From: Bacteroidota bacterium
GTDB lineage: Bacteria > Bacteroidota > Bacteroidia > NS11-12g > UBA9320
Length of the DNA: 64,000 bases
Reading direction: 5' to 3'
Assembly: GCA_013359235.1 (NCBI GenBank)
Contig: JABWCE010000001.1
Span: 186,001 to 250,000, forward strand
The notes beneath the pieces are model-generated. The model was not told the origin of the DNA, ran no database searches, and saw only the letters and a list, made by a program, of their open reading frames with translations. This document shows, piece after piece, positions 27,346 through 35,963 of the stretch. Positions within the stretch are counted from its first letter, which is position 1, and every line of letters begins with the position of its first letter. Position numbers and translations under genes: made by a program.

Positions 27346-28540
27346 TATTCCTAATTTTATCAATCAAAACATAACATTCCGTAACGAAAGTTTATTTAAA
27401 AATGATTTATTAAAAAATCATCAAAAACTTTCAAATGCTATTGATAATAAAAATATTTTGGTTATAGGCGGTGCAGGAACTATTGGAAGCAGCTATATAA
27501 AGGCTCTTTTAAAATTTAAACCCGACAAACTTTTTGTGGTAGATATTAACGAAAATGGATTGACAGAGTTAGTGCGAGATATCAGAAGTTCTAAAGGATT
27601 TAACATACCAAAAGAATTTATAACGTATCCCATAAATTTTGGCGATGCCGTTTTTGAAAAACTTTTTATAAATGAAGGACCTTGGCACATAGTAGCCAAT
27701 TTTGCGGCACACAAGCACGTGAGGAGCGAAAAGGATGAATACTCCATAGAGGCAATGCTTGACAACAATGTTTTTAAAGCCGAAAGATTATTATCTCTGC
27801 TGGCAACTCACAAACCCGAACATTTTTTTTGTGTGAGTACCGATAAGGCAGCCAACCCTGTAAACATAATGGGAGCTTCAAAAAAGTTAATGGAAAACCT
27901 GATTATAGCTTATTCTGATGTTTTTAAAATAAATACAGCCCGATTTGCCAATGTAGCTTTTTCAAACGGAAGTTTGTTGGCGGGATATTTAGAACGCATT
28001 TCTAAAAACCAGCCCCTCTCCTGCCCTTCCAATATCCGCCGTTTTTTTGTTAGCCCAGAAGAATCCGGGCAAATATGTCTTTTGGCAACATTTTTGGGTA
28101 AATCAGGACAAATATTTTTTCCTAAATTAGATTTTGATAAAGACCAAACATTTTTTAAAGATATTACTATAAATTTTATAAAAGAACTTGATTTTGAGGC
28201 AGAAATTTGCAAAACAGAAAATGAAGCAATAGAAAAGTGTAATTTAATAAATGAAAAAAAATATCCGGTTCATTTTTTTGAATCTGATACAAGCGGCGAA
28301 AAACCGTATGAAGAATTTTATACCGACGAGGAAGTGAAAGACCTGCATATATTTGAAAGTTTAGGTGTGATAACTCCTCAAAAACAAAACTTTGACGAAA
28401 CTTTAAAGGCAATATCAGATTTAAAAAATATATTTAAACAAAAAAATCTGAACAAAGCCGAAATTGTATCCGCAATTAAAGAACTTTTGCCAGGTTTTAG
28501 CCATATTGAAACTGGCAAAAGCCTTGACCAAAGAATGTAA
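27332..28540 (+). CDS. CapD-like polysaccharide biosynthesis dehydratase (soluble SDR)
   Basis: A 402-residue protein of the polysaccharide biosynthesis/UDP-HexNAc 4,6-dehydratase SDR family. GGAGTIGSSY binds NAD(P); FAAHKHV and STDKAANPVNIMGASKK form the active site. The usual YxxxK pair reads MxxxK, as in CapD/FlaA1/PglF-type dehydratases, but the N-terminal membrane domains of those long proteins are absent. The product would be a 4-keto-6-deoxy sugar. No dedicated aminotransferase partner is seen in the window. Two adjacent ATGs (27332, 27335) are possible starts. Confidence 0.8.
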   Translation: MMNFNIPNFINQNITFRNESLFKNDLLKNHQKLSNAIDNKNILVIGGAGTIGSSYIKALLKFKPDKLFVVDINENGLTELVRDIRSSKGFNIPKEFITYPINFGDAVFEKLFINEGPWHIVANFAAHKHVRSEKDEYSIEAMLDNNVFKAERLLSLLATHKPEHFFCVSTDKAANPVNIMGASKKLMENLIIAYSDVFKINTARFANVAFSNGSLLAGYLERISKNQPLSCPSNIRRFFVSPEESGQICLLATFLGKSGQIFFPKLDFDKDQTFFKDITINFIKELDFEAEICKTENEAIEKCNLINEKKYPVHFFESDTSGEKPYEEFYTDEEVKDLHIFESLGVITPQKQNFDETLKAISDLKNIFKQKNLNKAEIVSAIKELLPGFSHIETGKSLDQRM

Positions 28541-28561
28541 AAATTTAATTAAATTTGAGAA

Positions 28562-29149
28562 ATGAAAGTTGAAGAACCCGATTTTGAGTACGGAATTTAT
28601 TCTTATGCCGATTATCTGAAATGGACTTTAGATGAACAAGTAGAAATAATAAAGGGTAAAATTTTTAAGATGAGTCCGGCACCTAAAAGGATTCATCAAA
28701 AAATTTCAATAAACATTGCAAGCAATTTATACAATTTTTTAAAAGGCAAAAAATGTCAGGTTTACGATGCTCCATTTGATGTAAGACTCCCTGTGAAATC
28801 AAACAAAAACGAAGATATTTTCACGGTTGTACAACCTGATATTTGTGTAATTTGTGACCCTTCAAAACTCGATGAAGCTGGCTGTATTGGTGCTCCAGAT
28901 ATTGTTATTGAAATACTTTCGAAAGGCAATAACAAAAAAGAACTTCAAGTAAAATATGAAGTATATGAAGAATCAGGAATTAAAGAATACTGGATAATCC
29001 ACCCCGACGAGCAAACTGTTTTGATTTATAAATTAGTTAATGGGAAATATGAGCCATCAAGGCTTTTAACCAAAGGCGACACAATAACAACATCAATTTT
29101 GGAAGGTTTTGTTTTAGACTTAGAAAGCGTATTTGAAGATGAAGGCTGA
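28562..29149 (+). CDS. Uma2-family (DUF820) PD-(D/E)XK nuclease-like protein
   Basis: 195 residues with the Uma2/DUF820 pattern: YADYLKWT, EIIKGKIFKMSPAP, VVQPDICVICD and GAPDIVIEILSKG...K, where Asp, Glu and Lys form the restriction-endonuclease-like core. The biological role of this widespread family is poorly known. It sits 21 bases after the dehydratase gene and seven before the initiating transferase, so it is probably co-transcribed with the polysaccharide genes, though nothing ties it to sugar chemistry. Confidence 0.85.
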   Translation: MKVEEPDFEYGIYSYADYLKWTLDEQVEIIKGKIFKMSPAPKRIHQKISINIASNLYNFLKGKKCQVYDAPFDVRLPVKSNKNEDIFTVVQPDICVICDPSKLDEAGCIGAPDIVIEILSKGNNKKELQVKYEVYEESGIKEYWIIHPDEQTVLIYKLVNGKYEPSRLLTKGDTITTSILEGFVLDLESVFEDEG

Positions 29150-29155
29150 AATTTA

Positions 29156-29821
29156 ATGATGTACAGAACATTTAAGCGTTTTTTTGATATTTTATTTTCA
29201 TTGCTGGCAATAACATTGCTTTTACCTTTATTTATTCCTATCATTATTTTATTAAAACTTACAGGCGAAGGTTATGTTTTTTATTTTCAAAAACGAATTG
29301 GATATAAGTGCCAATATTTCAATATATGGAAATTTGCAACAATGCTCAAAGACAGTCCGAATATAGGCACCGGCACTATTACACTGCGAAATGACCCACG
29401 TATTACCCCAATGGGTGGTTTTTTGAGAATGACAAAAATTAATGAATTGCCACAATTATTTAATGTGCTGAAGGGCGACATGAGTTTTGTAGGACCACGT
29501 CCGTTAGTAGATAAAAATTTTATTTCAACTCCATTAGAAATTAAAGAAAAAATTTATTCGGTAAAACCGGGCATTACAGGCATAGGCTCTGTTGTGTTTA
29601 GAGATGAAGAAAAATTGATTTCGGAAACTACCATGCCTCCGGAGCAATTTTATAACGAAGTAATTGGACCTTACAAATGTGAACTTGAAATATGGTATGG
29701 AAAAAATATATCATTTATTACAGATTTAAAAATAATATTATTAACTGCTTGGATAATTTTATTTCCTGAAAGTAAACTATATAGCTCATGGTTTAAAGAT
29801 TTACCAAAAACTAATTTTTAA
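29156..29821 (+). CDS. Undecaprenyl-phosphate sugar phosphotransferase (PglC/WcaJ C-domain type)
   Basis: A small monotopic initiating sugar-1-phosphate transferase of 221 residues. One N-terminal hydrophobic segment (residues about 11-36) precedes the catalytic domain with FYFQKRIGYK, LRNDPRITPMGGFLRMTKINELPQL and LKGDMSFVGPRPL. It lacks the multi-helix N-terminal half of WcaJ/WbaP. It should load the first sugar phosphate of the repeat unit onto undecaprenyl phosphate. Confidence 0.9.
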   Translation: MMYRTFKRFFDILFSLLAITLLLPLFIPIIILLKLTGEGYVFYFQKRIGYKCQYFNIWKFATMLKDSPNIGTGTITLRNDPRITPMGGFLRMTKINELPQLFNVLKGDMSFVGPRPLVDKNFISTPLEIKEKIYSVKPGITGIGSVVFRDEEKLISETTMPPEQFYNEVIGPYKCELEIWYGKNISFITDLKIILLTAWIILFPESKLYSSWFKDLPKTNF

Positions 29822-29864
29822 AAAAAAATATTTATAAATTATTTTTGGCTCAAGTTAATTCATT

Positions 29865-30851
29865 ATGGACATAAGTAGCAAAATTATTGCAATTATACCT
29901 CTTCAAATACTTGCTATTGTAGCTTATTTATCAATTGCCAAGCGATTGAATTTATATGATAATCCAAATGAACGCAGTTCACATAAAGAAAAAGTAATAA
30001 GAGGAGGTGGAGTAATTATTCCTGTTTCGTTAATATTATACTCTTTATTTTTTGGGCTTCATCATTTTTTTATTATGGGGGTGCTATTGGTAGCCATAAT
30101 AAGTTTTGTTGATGATATAATTCATATAAATGCTTTTATACGTCTTGCTATACATTTTATTGCTGTGAGTTTTGTTTTTATGGATATACACAGAGAAATA
30201 AATTATTCACCCATAATTGTTATTTTAGTTTCAATTTTGGCAGTTGCCGCTGTAAATGCATATAATTTTATGGATGGAATTAATGGCATGACAGGCTTAT
30301 ATACTTTAACGGTTTATGAATCAATATTTTTTTACAATTATTACTTTACACCACTTTTTGATACCAATTTGCTTATTATTTTAAGTATAGCTATTGTTAT
30401 ATTTTTGTTTTTCAATTTACGCAGTCAAGCTAAAATGTTTTCGGGTGATGTAGGCAGTATTTCACTTGGTTTATTAGCGGTGTTTTATGTTTTGTATCTT
30501 ATTGTTCATACACAAAGTTTGATATATTTATCACTACTTGCTGTTTATGGTGTAGAAGCCGGAATGACTGTATTGCTAAGACTTTTTAAAAAACAAAATA
30601 TTTTTCAAGCCCATAGAATGCATTTATTTCAAGATTTGGTAAATATTGTTGGCATTCCACATATCAAGGTATCATTATTTTACTCCTTAATACAGCTTTT
30701 CATTAATTTTGGAATTTTTTTGTGTATTAAATGTAAATTTTCGGGGTACCTTTATTTTACATATATTACATTGATACTTATAGCTATTTATGTAATTGTA
30801 AAGTTTTATATTCATAATAATTTAGAAAAATATAACCATGCGAAAAATTAA
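29865..30851 (+). CDS. WecA/MraY-like polyprenyl-phosphate HexNAc-1-phosphate transferase
   Basis: A polytopic membrane enzyme (328 residues, about ten hydrophobic segments) of the PNPT family. Key cytoplasmic motifs are present: NPNERSSHKEKVIRGGG, FVDDI, NAYNFMDGINGM, FSGDVGSISLG and the HIH-like HRMHLFQD. It is the second initiating-type transferase in this locus and is chemically unrelated to the preceding one. Its product would be undecaprenyl-PP-HexNAc. Confidence 0.9.
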   Translation: MDISSKIIAIIPLQILAIVAYLSIAKRLNLYDNPNERSSHKEKVIRGGGVIIPVSLILYSLFFGLHHFFIMGVLLVAIISFVDDIIHINAFIRLAIHFIAVSFVFMDIHREINYSPIIVILVSILAVAAVNAYNFMDGINGMTGLYTLTVYESIFFYNYYFTPLFDTNLLIILSIAIVIFLFFNLRSQAKMFSGDVGSISLGLLAVFYVLYLIVHTQSLIYLSLLAVYGVEAGMTVLLRLFKKQNIFQAHRMHLFQDLVNIVGIPHIKVSLFYSLIQLFINFGIFLCIKCKFSGYLYFTYITLILIAIYVIVKFYIHNNLEKYNHAKN

Positions 30852-31866
30852 TTTTGCTGTTGTAGGGCTTGGACACATAGGATTGCGACATGCAAAAATT
30901 GCAAACGAACATCCATTTTCAAATACTATTGCTGTTTGCGACATATTAAGCGAAAAACAAAAAAATCTTAACGATCTAGGAATAAATTGTAACTTTTATA
31001 ACAACTACCGCAAACTTATAGAAAATGAAAAAGATGCCGAGGTTGTAAATATTGCTGTACCTAATGGTTTGCATTGCGAAGTTGCACTTTTTGCACTTGA
31101 AAATAATAAACACGTTGTGATTGAAAAACCTATGGGGCTATCGAAAACTGAATGTGAAATGGTTATACATCAATCGCTAAAATATTCAAAAAACGTTTTT
31201 GTAGTAAAACAAAACCGTTATAGTCCGCCATCAAAATGGCTTAAAGAAATAGTTGATAAAAAAGTATTAGGTGAAATATTGATGGTACAAGTTAATTGTT
31301 ATTGGAACAGAGATGACAGATATTACAAACCCGGGGGCTGGAAAGGTACTTTAAAACTTGATGGAGGCACACTTTACACACAGTTTTCGCATTTTATAGA
31401 TATAATGTATTGGGTGTTTGGCGATATAAAAAACATAAATGCCCAATTTGCCAATGCTACACATAAACATTCTATTGAATTTGAAGATTCGGGTGTTGTA
31501 AATTTTGAGTTTTTAAATGGGGGATTGGGTTGTATAAATTTTTCAATTTCATGTTGGGATACAAATATGGAAAGCAGCATTACCGTAGTAGGTTCAAAAG
31601 GCAGCATAAAACTTGGAGGACAATATTTAAACGAAATCGAGTACTGCAATATTGAAAATTACACCATGCCCGAACTCCCGCCAACCAATCCACCAAACGA
31701 TTATGGTCCATTTAAAGGTAGCGCAGCAAATCATCATTACGTTATTCAAAATGTAATTGATACTCTAAATGGTAAAAGCCAGATTGACACCAATGCTTTA
31801 GAAGGACTTAAAGTAGTTGATATTATTGAAAGAATTTACAATTTACGAAATATAGAAAAATTATAA
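30838..31866 (+). CDS. Gfo/Idh/MocA oxidoreductase (WlbA/WbpB type)
   Basis: 342 residues with an N-terminal Rossmann motif VVGLGHIGLRHA (residues 8-19), EKPMGLSK and the catalytic-domain segment WNRDDRYYKPGGW...LDGGTLYTQFSHFID. That last pattern matches WlbA/WbpB, which oxidise C3 of UDP-GlcNAcA before transamination. A HexNAc dehydrogenase that could supply such a substrate is at 1279, but matching aminotransferase and acetyltransferase genes (WbpE, WbpD) are not seen in the window. The start overlaps the preceding gene by 14 bases. Confidence 0.83.
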   Translation: MRKINFAVVGLGHIGLRHAKIANEHPFSNTIAVCDILSEKQKNLNDLGINCNFYNNYRKLIENEKDAEVVNIAVPNGLHCEVALFALENNKHVVIEKPMGLSKTECEMVIHQSLKYSKNVFVVKQNRYSPPSKWLKEIVDKKVLGEILMVQVNCYWNRDDRYYKPGGWKGTLKLDGGTLYTQFSHFIDIMYWVFGDIKNINAQFANATHKHSIEFEDSGVVNFEFLNGGLGCINFSISCWDTNMESSITVVGSKGSIKLGGQYLNEIEYCNIENYTMPELPPTNPPNDYGPFKGSAANHHYVIQNVIDTLNGKSQIDTNALEGLKVVDIIERIYNLRNIEKL

Positions 31867-31868
31867 AC

Positions 31869-33053
31869 ATGAGAATTGCATGGTTTGCAAATATTGATTT
31901 TCAGGAAGGTAATGCCTCCAATTCAAGAATCAGAGCATTTGCAAATGGCTTGAAAAATAAAGGTAATCAGGTTTTTCTTTTCTTCCTAAGCTCAACTGTT
32001 TTTAACTCAAACCGCATAAACAAAAAAAACAAAGGCTTTTTTGACGGTATTTATTTCAATTATCTCAGTGGCACTGCACATCGCAGCAATTATAGATTTT
32101 TTAGATTTTTCAATTACTTAATAGCCGTAATTGCTTCATTAATTTTATTGATAAAAAAAAGAAAACATTTTGATATTGTATATATATATCAACCTCGTTT
32201 ATTGTTTTTCGGTCATATTTTTTTATTAACCAAAATCCTTAAAATTCCTTTGGTAATTGAACTTACAGAGCTTGACGAAAAAACAAAGGCAAAGTCGTTG
32301 TTTTCATTTTTGATAATAAAAAGCAATGTATTCAATGCTTATTTGTATAAATACTTTTGCAAAAATATTATAGTAATTTCTGAAAAACTCAAGAAGCATT
32401 TAAGTAAATTTTATCCCGAGTCTAAAATTATACTTATCCCTATTATTGTTGATTTTAAAAGGTTTGAAAAAATTAATGGATTTGAACATAAAAAATTTGC
32501 GATAGGATATTTAGGCTCTTTTAGCTCAAAAGATGGCGTAAACCAAATAATTGAAAGTTATAAAAATGCCAGTGAAAAAGTGAAAGGTTTAAAACTTAAA
32601 TTAATTGGATTTAATCCCTATAAAAAGCAAACAAACCGATTTCTTAAAAGCTTAAATTTAAATGGCGAAGTTGAAAAAACCGGTCAAATTACTTATGATA
32701 AAGTTCCTCAATGGTTAGAAAAATGCGATTTATTAATTATGAATCGCACAAATCATTCATTTTCGCATTACGGTTTTCCTACAAAATTAGGTGAATATTT
32801 GGCAACAGGTATTCCTACAATTTGCACTAAAGTAGGCGATATAGAAATGTATCTCACACATGCAGAAAATTCGTATTTGATAGAGCCAGACAACCCAATG
32901 CAACTAAGCGAAGCAATTATCAAACGATATGAAAAATACGAATTATTCAACAAAATTGGTCAACAAGGTAAACTTGTAGCTCATAAGCATTTTGATTATA
33001 TAAAAAATGTTGAAATTCTTCAAAACGTTCTCGAACAATCTTTATTAAACTAA
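31869..33053 (+). CDS. GT4-family glycosyltransferase
   Basis: 394-residue GT4-like enzyme closing the plus-strand locus: IAWFANIDFQEGNASNSRIR, VIELTELDEK, IGYLGSFSSKDGV, LKLIGFNPYK, GQITYDKVPQWLEKCD and PTKLGEYLATGIPT. The overall order fits the GT4 group although the E-x7-E motif is not textbook. Its stop overlaps the stop of the convergent minus-strand gene by four bases. Confidence 0.82.
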   Translation: MRIAWFANIDFQEGNASNSRIRAFANGLKNKGNQVFLFFLSSTVFNSNRINKKNKGFFDGIYFNYLSGTAHRSNYRFFRFFNYLIAVIASLILLIKKRKHFDIVYIYQPRLLFFGHIFLLTKILKIPLVIELTELDEKTKAKSLFSFLIIKSNVFNAYLYKYFCKNIIVISEKLKKHLSKFYPESKIILIPIIVDFKRFEKINGFEHKKFAIGYLGSFSSKDGVNQIIESYKNASEKVKGLKLKLIGFNPYKKQTNRFLKSLNLNGEVEKTGQITYDKVPQWLEKCDLLIMNRTNHSFSHYGFPTKLGEYLATGIPTICTKVGDIEMYLTHAENSYLIEPDNPMQLSEAIIKRYEKYELFNKIGQQGKLVAHKHFDYIKNVEILQNVLEQSLLN

Positions 33054-35053
33054 TCTTCTATTACATTTCCTAAAATTCTACCAACTAAGCCAAATCTCTC
33101 TTTCTTTTCAAGAATTCCTTCTTTGTTGTAAAATCTCCAAACTCCTCTTTTTTCGCCACGGCGATATTTTCCATAAACCTTTAGCTCGCCGCTTTCGTAA
33201 AATTCGCGATATCTTCCATGTAATTCTCCTCTTTTTGTTTCGGCTTCAAACCTTATTTTATCAGTATTGCCGTAATAATCTCTGATAACATTATGTTCAA
33301 ATTTTTCTGAAATAAACCTTTGTATATCATCCATTGAATCAAGCAAATCTTCGGCATTTTCTTCTGCCATAGCTGCACTATCATACAAATTTGATGTATC
33401 AGGTTTGTATTCTAGAAAATTAAGCCTTGCTTTTGTATAAAATTTATCTTCTTTTTCGGTAATCTGGAAACCAATTTGCGGAAAAGATTTAAAATAAATT
33501 TCATTTTCAACACTCGATTTTCGTGTAGCCACATCCATTTTCTTTTGCATTAAAGGAAATTGTTTATCTGAAGCAATATACGAAAAAACCGAAGATTGCT
33601 TATTGAATTTATCAATAAAATCATCAAATTCTTCATTTTTTTCAAGAGTATTTCCAGCCTCGTAATCTTCTATAACACTAACAATTGTACGCGGATTATT
33701 ACTGAAAATTACATAATTATCAATTATCGTATAATAAGGTTTTTCAATTTTTGAGAATAGTTTTCCAAAAAACATTTTGAATAGCCCCTTTATTTCGAGG
33801 TATTGAATAACATAATTTTTATAATCAACTTTTTTAAATTTTGCAGGTGTTCTTTTTTTTACTTGCTCGGCAATAAAATCTAATCTCTCTCTGGCATAAT
33901 CTATATCATTGGCTTTCATTACTACCATTATATCGTCTAAATGTTCGGTGTATTTTGAAGGCTCATTTTCTGAATATGCTACCTCATCTCCTACCCAACT
34001 CATCATATCTCTTTCAATATCAATTTTCAAAAGTCTTTCAATAAATTTTTTATTCTTTTCAAATTCGCTATACGATTGGCTGTTAAGTTGCAAAACGGTC
34101 AAAAGATTTCTGTAAAATTTAGGTCCATTTTCAAAACCAAGTGAATAAAAAACGGCTGTTCTCGATGGCAATACTTTTTGGGAAGTTATTTTGCCTTTGC
34201 CAGATAACATAATGGCTTTAAGGTATGAATCAATAGAGTCATTTATGTTTGTGTATCCTTCTAATGAGCAAAATTCATCTTCTATTTCAACTTTAAAACC
34301 GCTATAAAGCAAAATTTTGCTCAAATCATTAATCATTACATTTGGTTCGTTGCTATAACAAAGCATAAAATCGTCAACATAACTGTAGTTCAAATAAAGT
34401 TTGCACAAACCATCTTCGGAGGTTTCGTTATAAATGTTGAGGAAATGCTCGTCCATACCGAGTACAGGGTTTTCAAGCTCTAATATTGAGTTTTCTATAA
34501 GTTGATTGGAAAACGAAAACAGCATATAATTCTGCACTACTGAAAAATACATTGTTTCTTTCGAAAAGCGATCGAAAGCAGAAATTATTGTTTTATTGTT
34601 AAAATTTTTATTGTTTACAGTATATCCCGACGTTTTAAGAACTTTTTCTATAGCCTCTTCCACAAACCCAATTTTTGAACCTTTTTTAATGTTTAATAAA
34701 AACAAAAAATCGTAATCTTTCTTGCTTGTTTTATGAGCCGAAATCAAGAGGTCTCTATTTCCAAAAAGCGACAAAAGTGTAGAGTTTTCGTTAATTAATG
34801 AATCTAAATAATCAGCATTTTTTTGAATTGAAGCAAAATATTTTTGTTTTTTTAAAAACCTCCAAATTTCTGTTTTAGAGAAATTCTTCCAGTTTTCAAC
34901 CGGATTGTTTGCTTCAATAATATACATTGCATCTTTGGGTATTAGATAAAATGCATTTATATTTTTATCGGGAGTTTGAAAAAGCCAGAAATACAAGCCA
35001 CCTAAAGCTGCTATTATCAAAACAAATACCCATAGGAATATACGTTTCATCAA
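33050..35053 (-). CDS. Membrane-anchored DUF3352-like protein with C-terminal MORN/YwqK-like repeats
   Basis: 667 residues. A single N-terminal hydrophobic segment (residues about 4-26) anchors or exports it. The bulk resembles DUF3352-type proteins (early segment FYLIPKDAMYIIEANNP), with no catalytic motif I can identify. The last ~60 residues contain two MORN_2/YwqK-like units (GELHGRYREFYESGELKVYG and GEKRGVWRFYNKEG). Function unknown. It is the last gene of a minus-strand run that starts at dsbD. Confidence 0.65.
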   Translation of the reverse strand: MMKRIFLWVFVLIIAALGGLYFWLFQTPDKNINAFYLIPKDAMYIIEANNPVENWKNFSKTEIWRFLKKQKYFASIQKNADYLDSLINENSTLLSLFGNRDLLISAHKTSKKDYDFLFLLNIKKGSKIGFVEEAIEKVLKTSGYTVNNKNFNNKTIISAFDRFSKETMYFSVVQNYMLFSFSNQLIENSILELENPVLGMDEHFLNIYNETSEDGLCKLYLNYSYVDDFMLCYSNEPNVMINDLSKILLYSGFKVEIEDEFCSLEGYTNINDSIDSYLKAIMLSGKGKITSQKVLPSRTAVFYSLGFENGPKFYRNLLTVLQLNSQSYSEFEKNKKFIERLLKIDIERDMMSWVGDEVAYSENEPSKYTEHLDDIMVVMKANDIDYARERLDFIAEQVKKRTPAKFKKVDYKNYVIQYLEIKGLFKMFFGKLFSKIEKPYYTIIDNYVIFSNNPRTIVSVIEDYEAGNTLEKNEEFDDFIDKFNKQSSVFSYIASDKQFPLMQKKMDVATRKSSVENEIYFKSFPQIGFQITEKEDKFYTKARLNFLEYKPDTSNLYDSAAMAEENAEDLLDSMDDIQRFISEKFEHNVIRDYYGNTDKIRFEAETKRGELHGRYREFYESGELKVYGKYRRGEKRGVWRFYNKEGILEKKERFGLVGRILGNVIED

Positions 35054-35068
35054 TAATTTATATATTTT

Positions 35069-35389
35069 TTAATCTCTTCTTTTGTATTGACAACATTCGT
35101 GAAGATTGTTGTAGGCTTCATCATTTGCTCTGCATTTTTCGGTATCGTAGCCTGTAGCACATATTATTTCATGCACTTGCTGGCTATTAAATTTTAATGA
35201 ATCGTATGTAACTGTAATCAATTTAGTTTTTTTGTTCCAGTTGCCTTCTATCCCTTTTTTTGAAAGCGATTTTTCGATAGTTTTTTTGCACATACCGCAG
35301 TTTCCCCATACTTTAAAAGTTTCAGTTTTGGGATTTTCTACATTTCCTATCAATGTAAAAATTAAAAAAAAATAAAAATTCAGTATCAT
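35069..35389 (-). CDS. Exported HMA-domain (heavy-metal-associated) protein
   Basis: 106 residues: an N-terminal hydrophobic signal-like segment (1-16) then one HMA ferredoxin-like fold with the metal motif GNCGMC (Cys31, Cys34). Further Cys residues near the C-terminus (one in KCRA and a pair in ECCQ) could add ligands. The family carries Cu or other soft metals. It lies downstream of dsbD and gmhA on the same strand; association with the thiol-redox protein DsbD makes a periplasmic metal/thiol role sensible. Confidence 0.8.
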   Translation of the reverse strand: MILNFYFFLIFTLIGNVENPKTETFKVWGNCGMCKKTIEKSLSKKGIEGNWNKKTKLITVTYDSLKFNSQQVHEIICATGYDTEKCRANDEAYNNLHECCQYKRRD

Positions 35390-35401
35390 ATTAATAAAAT
35401 T

Positions 35402-35962
35402 TTAAGTGTTTTTTTCAATAAAATCAATCAATGAATGTATAACTTTAATGTGTATTTCCTGTGCTCTGTCAGCATACTCGCTGTAAGGTGCTCTTATTTC
35501 AACATCGCAAAGTTCTTTCATTTCCCCGCCTTGTTTTCCTGTAAGCCCTACAATTTTCATGCCTGCATTTTTGGCGGCATTTATAGCATTAATTACATTT
35601 TTAGAATTGCCGCTAGTGCTTATGGCAAGTAATATATCTCCTTTTTTCCCAAGTGCTTCAATATATCGGCTAAAAACAAAATCATATCCGTAATCGTTTC
35701 CTACACATGCAATATGAGAAGGGTCAGAAATTGAAATTGCTGCTAAAGCCTTCCTGTTGTTGCGATATCTGCCAGTGAGTTCTTCGGCAAAGTGCATAGC
35801 GTCACACATACTTCCTCCATTTCCGCAACTAATTATTTTTCCTCCGTTTTTTAAGCTTTCTGCCATTAATTTTCCGGCATTTGTAATTTTTTCGAAATTA
35901 TTTTTATCCGAAATAAAAGTTTCTAAAACTTTCAATGCCTCATCAAAGTGATTTTTAATCAT
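35402..35962 (-). CDS. gmhA: Phosphoheptose isomerase (SIS domain)
   Basis: Converts sedoheptulose 7-phosphate to D-glycero-manno-heptose 7-phosphate for LPS core or other heptosides. 186 residues from the ATG at 35962, close to the family's usual ~190. A longer frame (to 36034) would run into dsbD and lacks homology. Motifs: [42 protein letters not shown] and a C-terminal [12 protein letters not shown] helix with metal ligands. It starts one base after the dsbD stop. Confidence 0.88.
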   Translation of the reverse strand: MIKNHFDEALKVLETFISDKNNFEKITNAGKLMAESLKNGGKIISCGNGGSMCDAMHFAEELTGRYRNNRKALAAISISDPSHIACVGNDYGYDFVFSRYIEALGKKGDILLAISTSGNSKNVINAINAAKNAGMKIVGLTGKQGGEMKELCDVEIRAPYSEYADRAQEIHIKVIHSLIDFIEKNT

Positions 35963-35963
35963 A

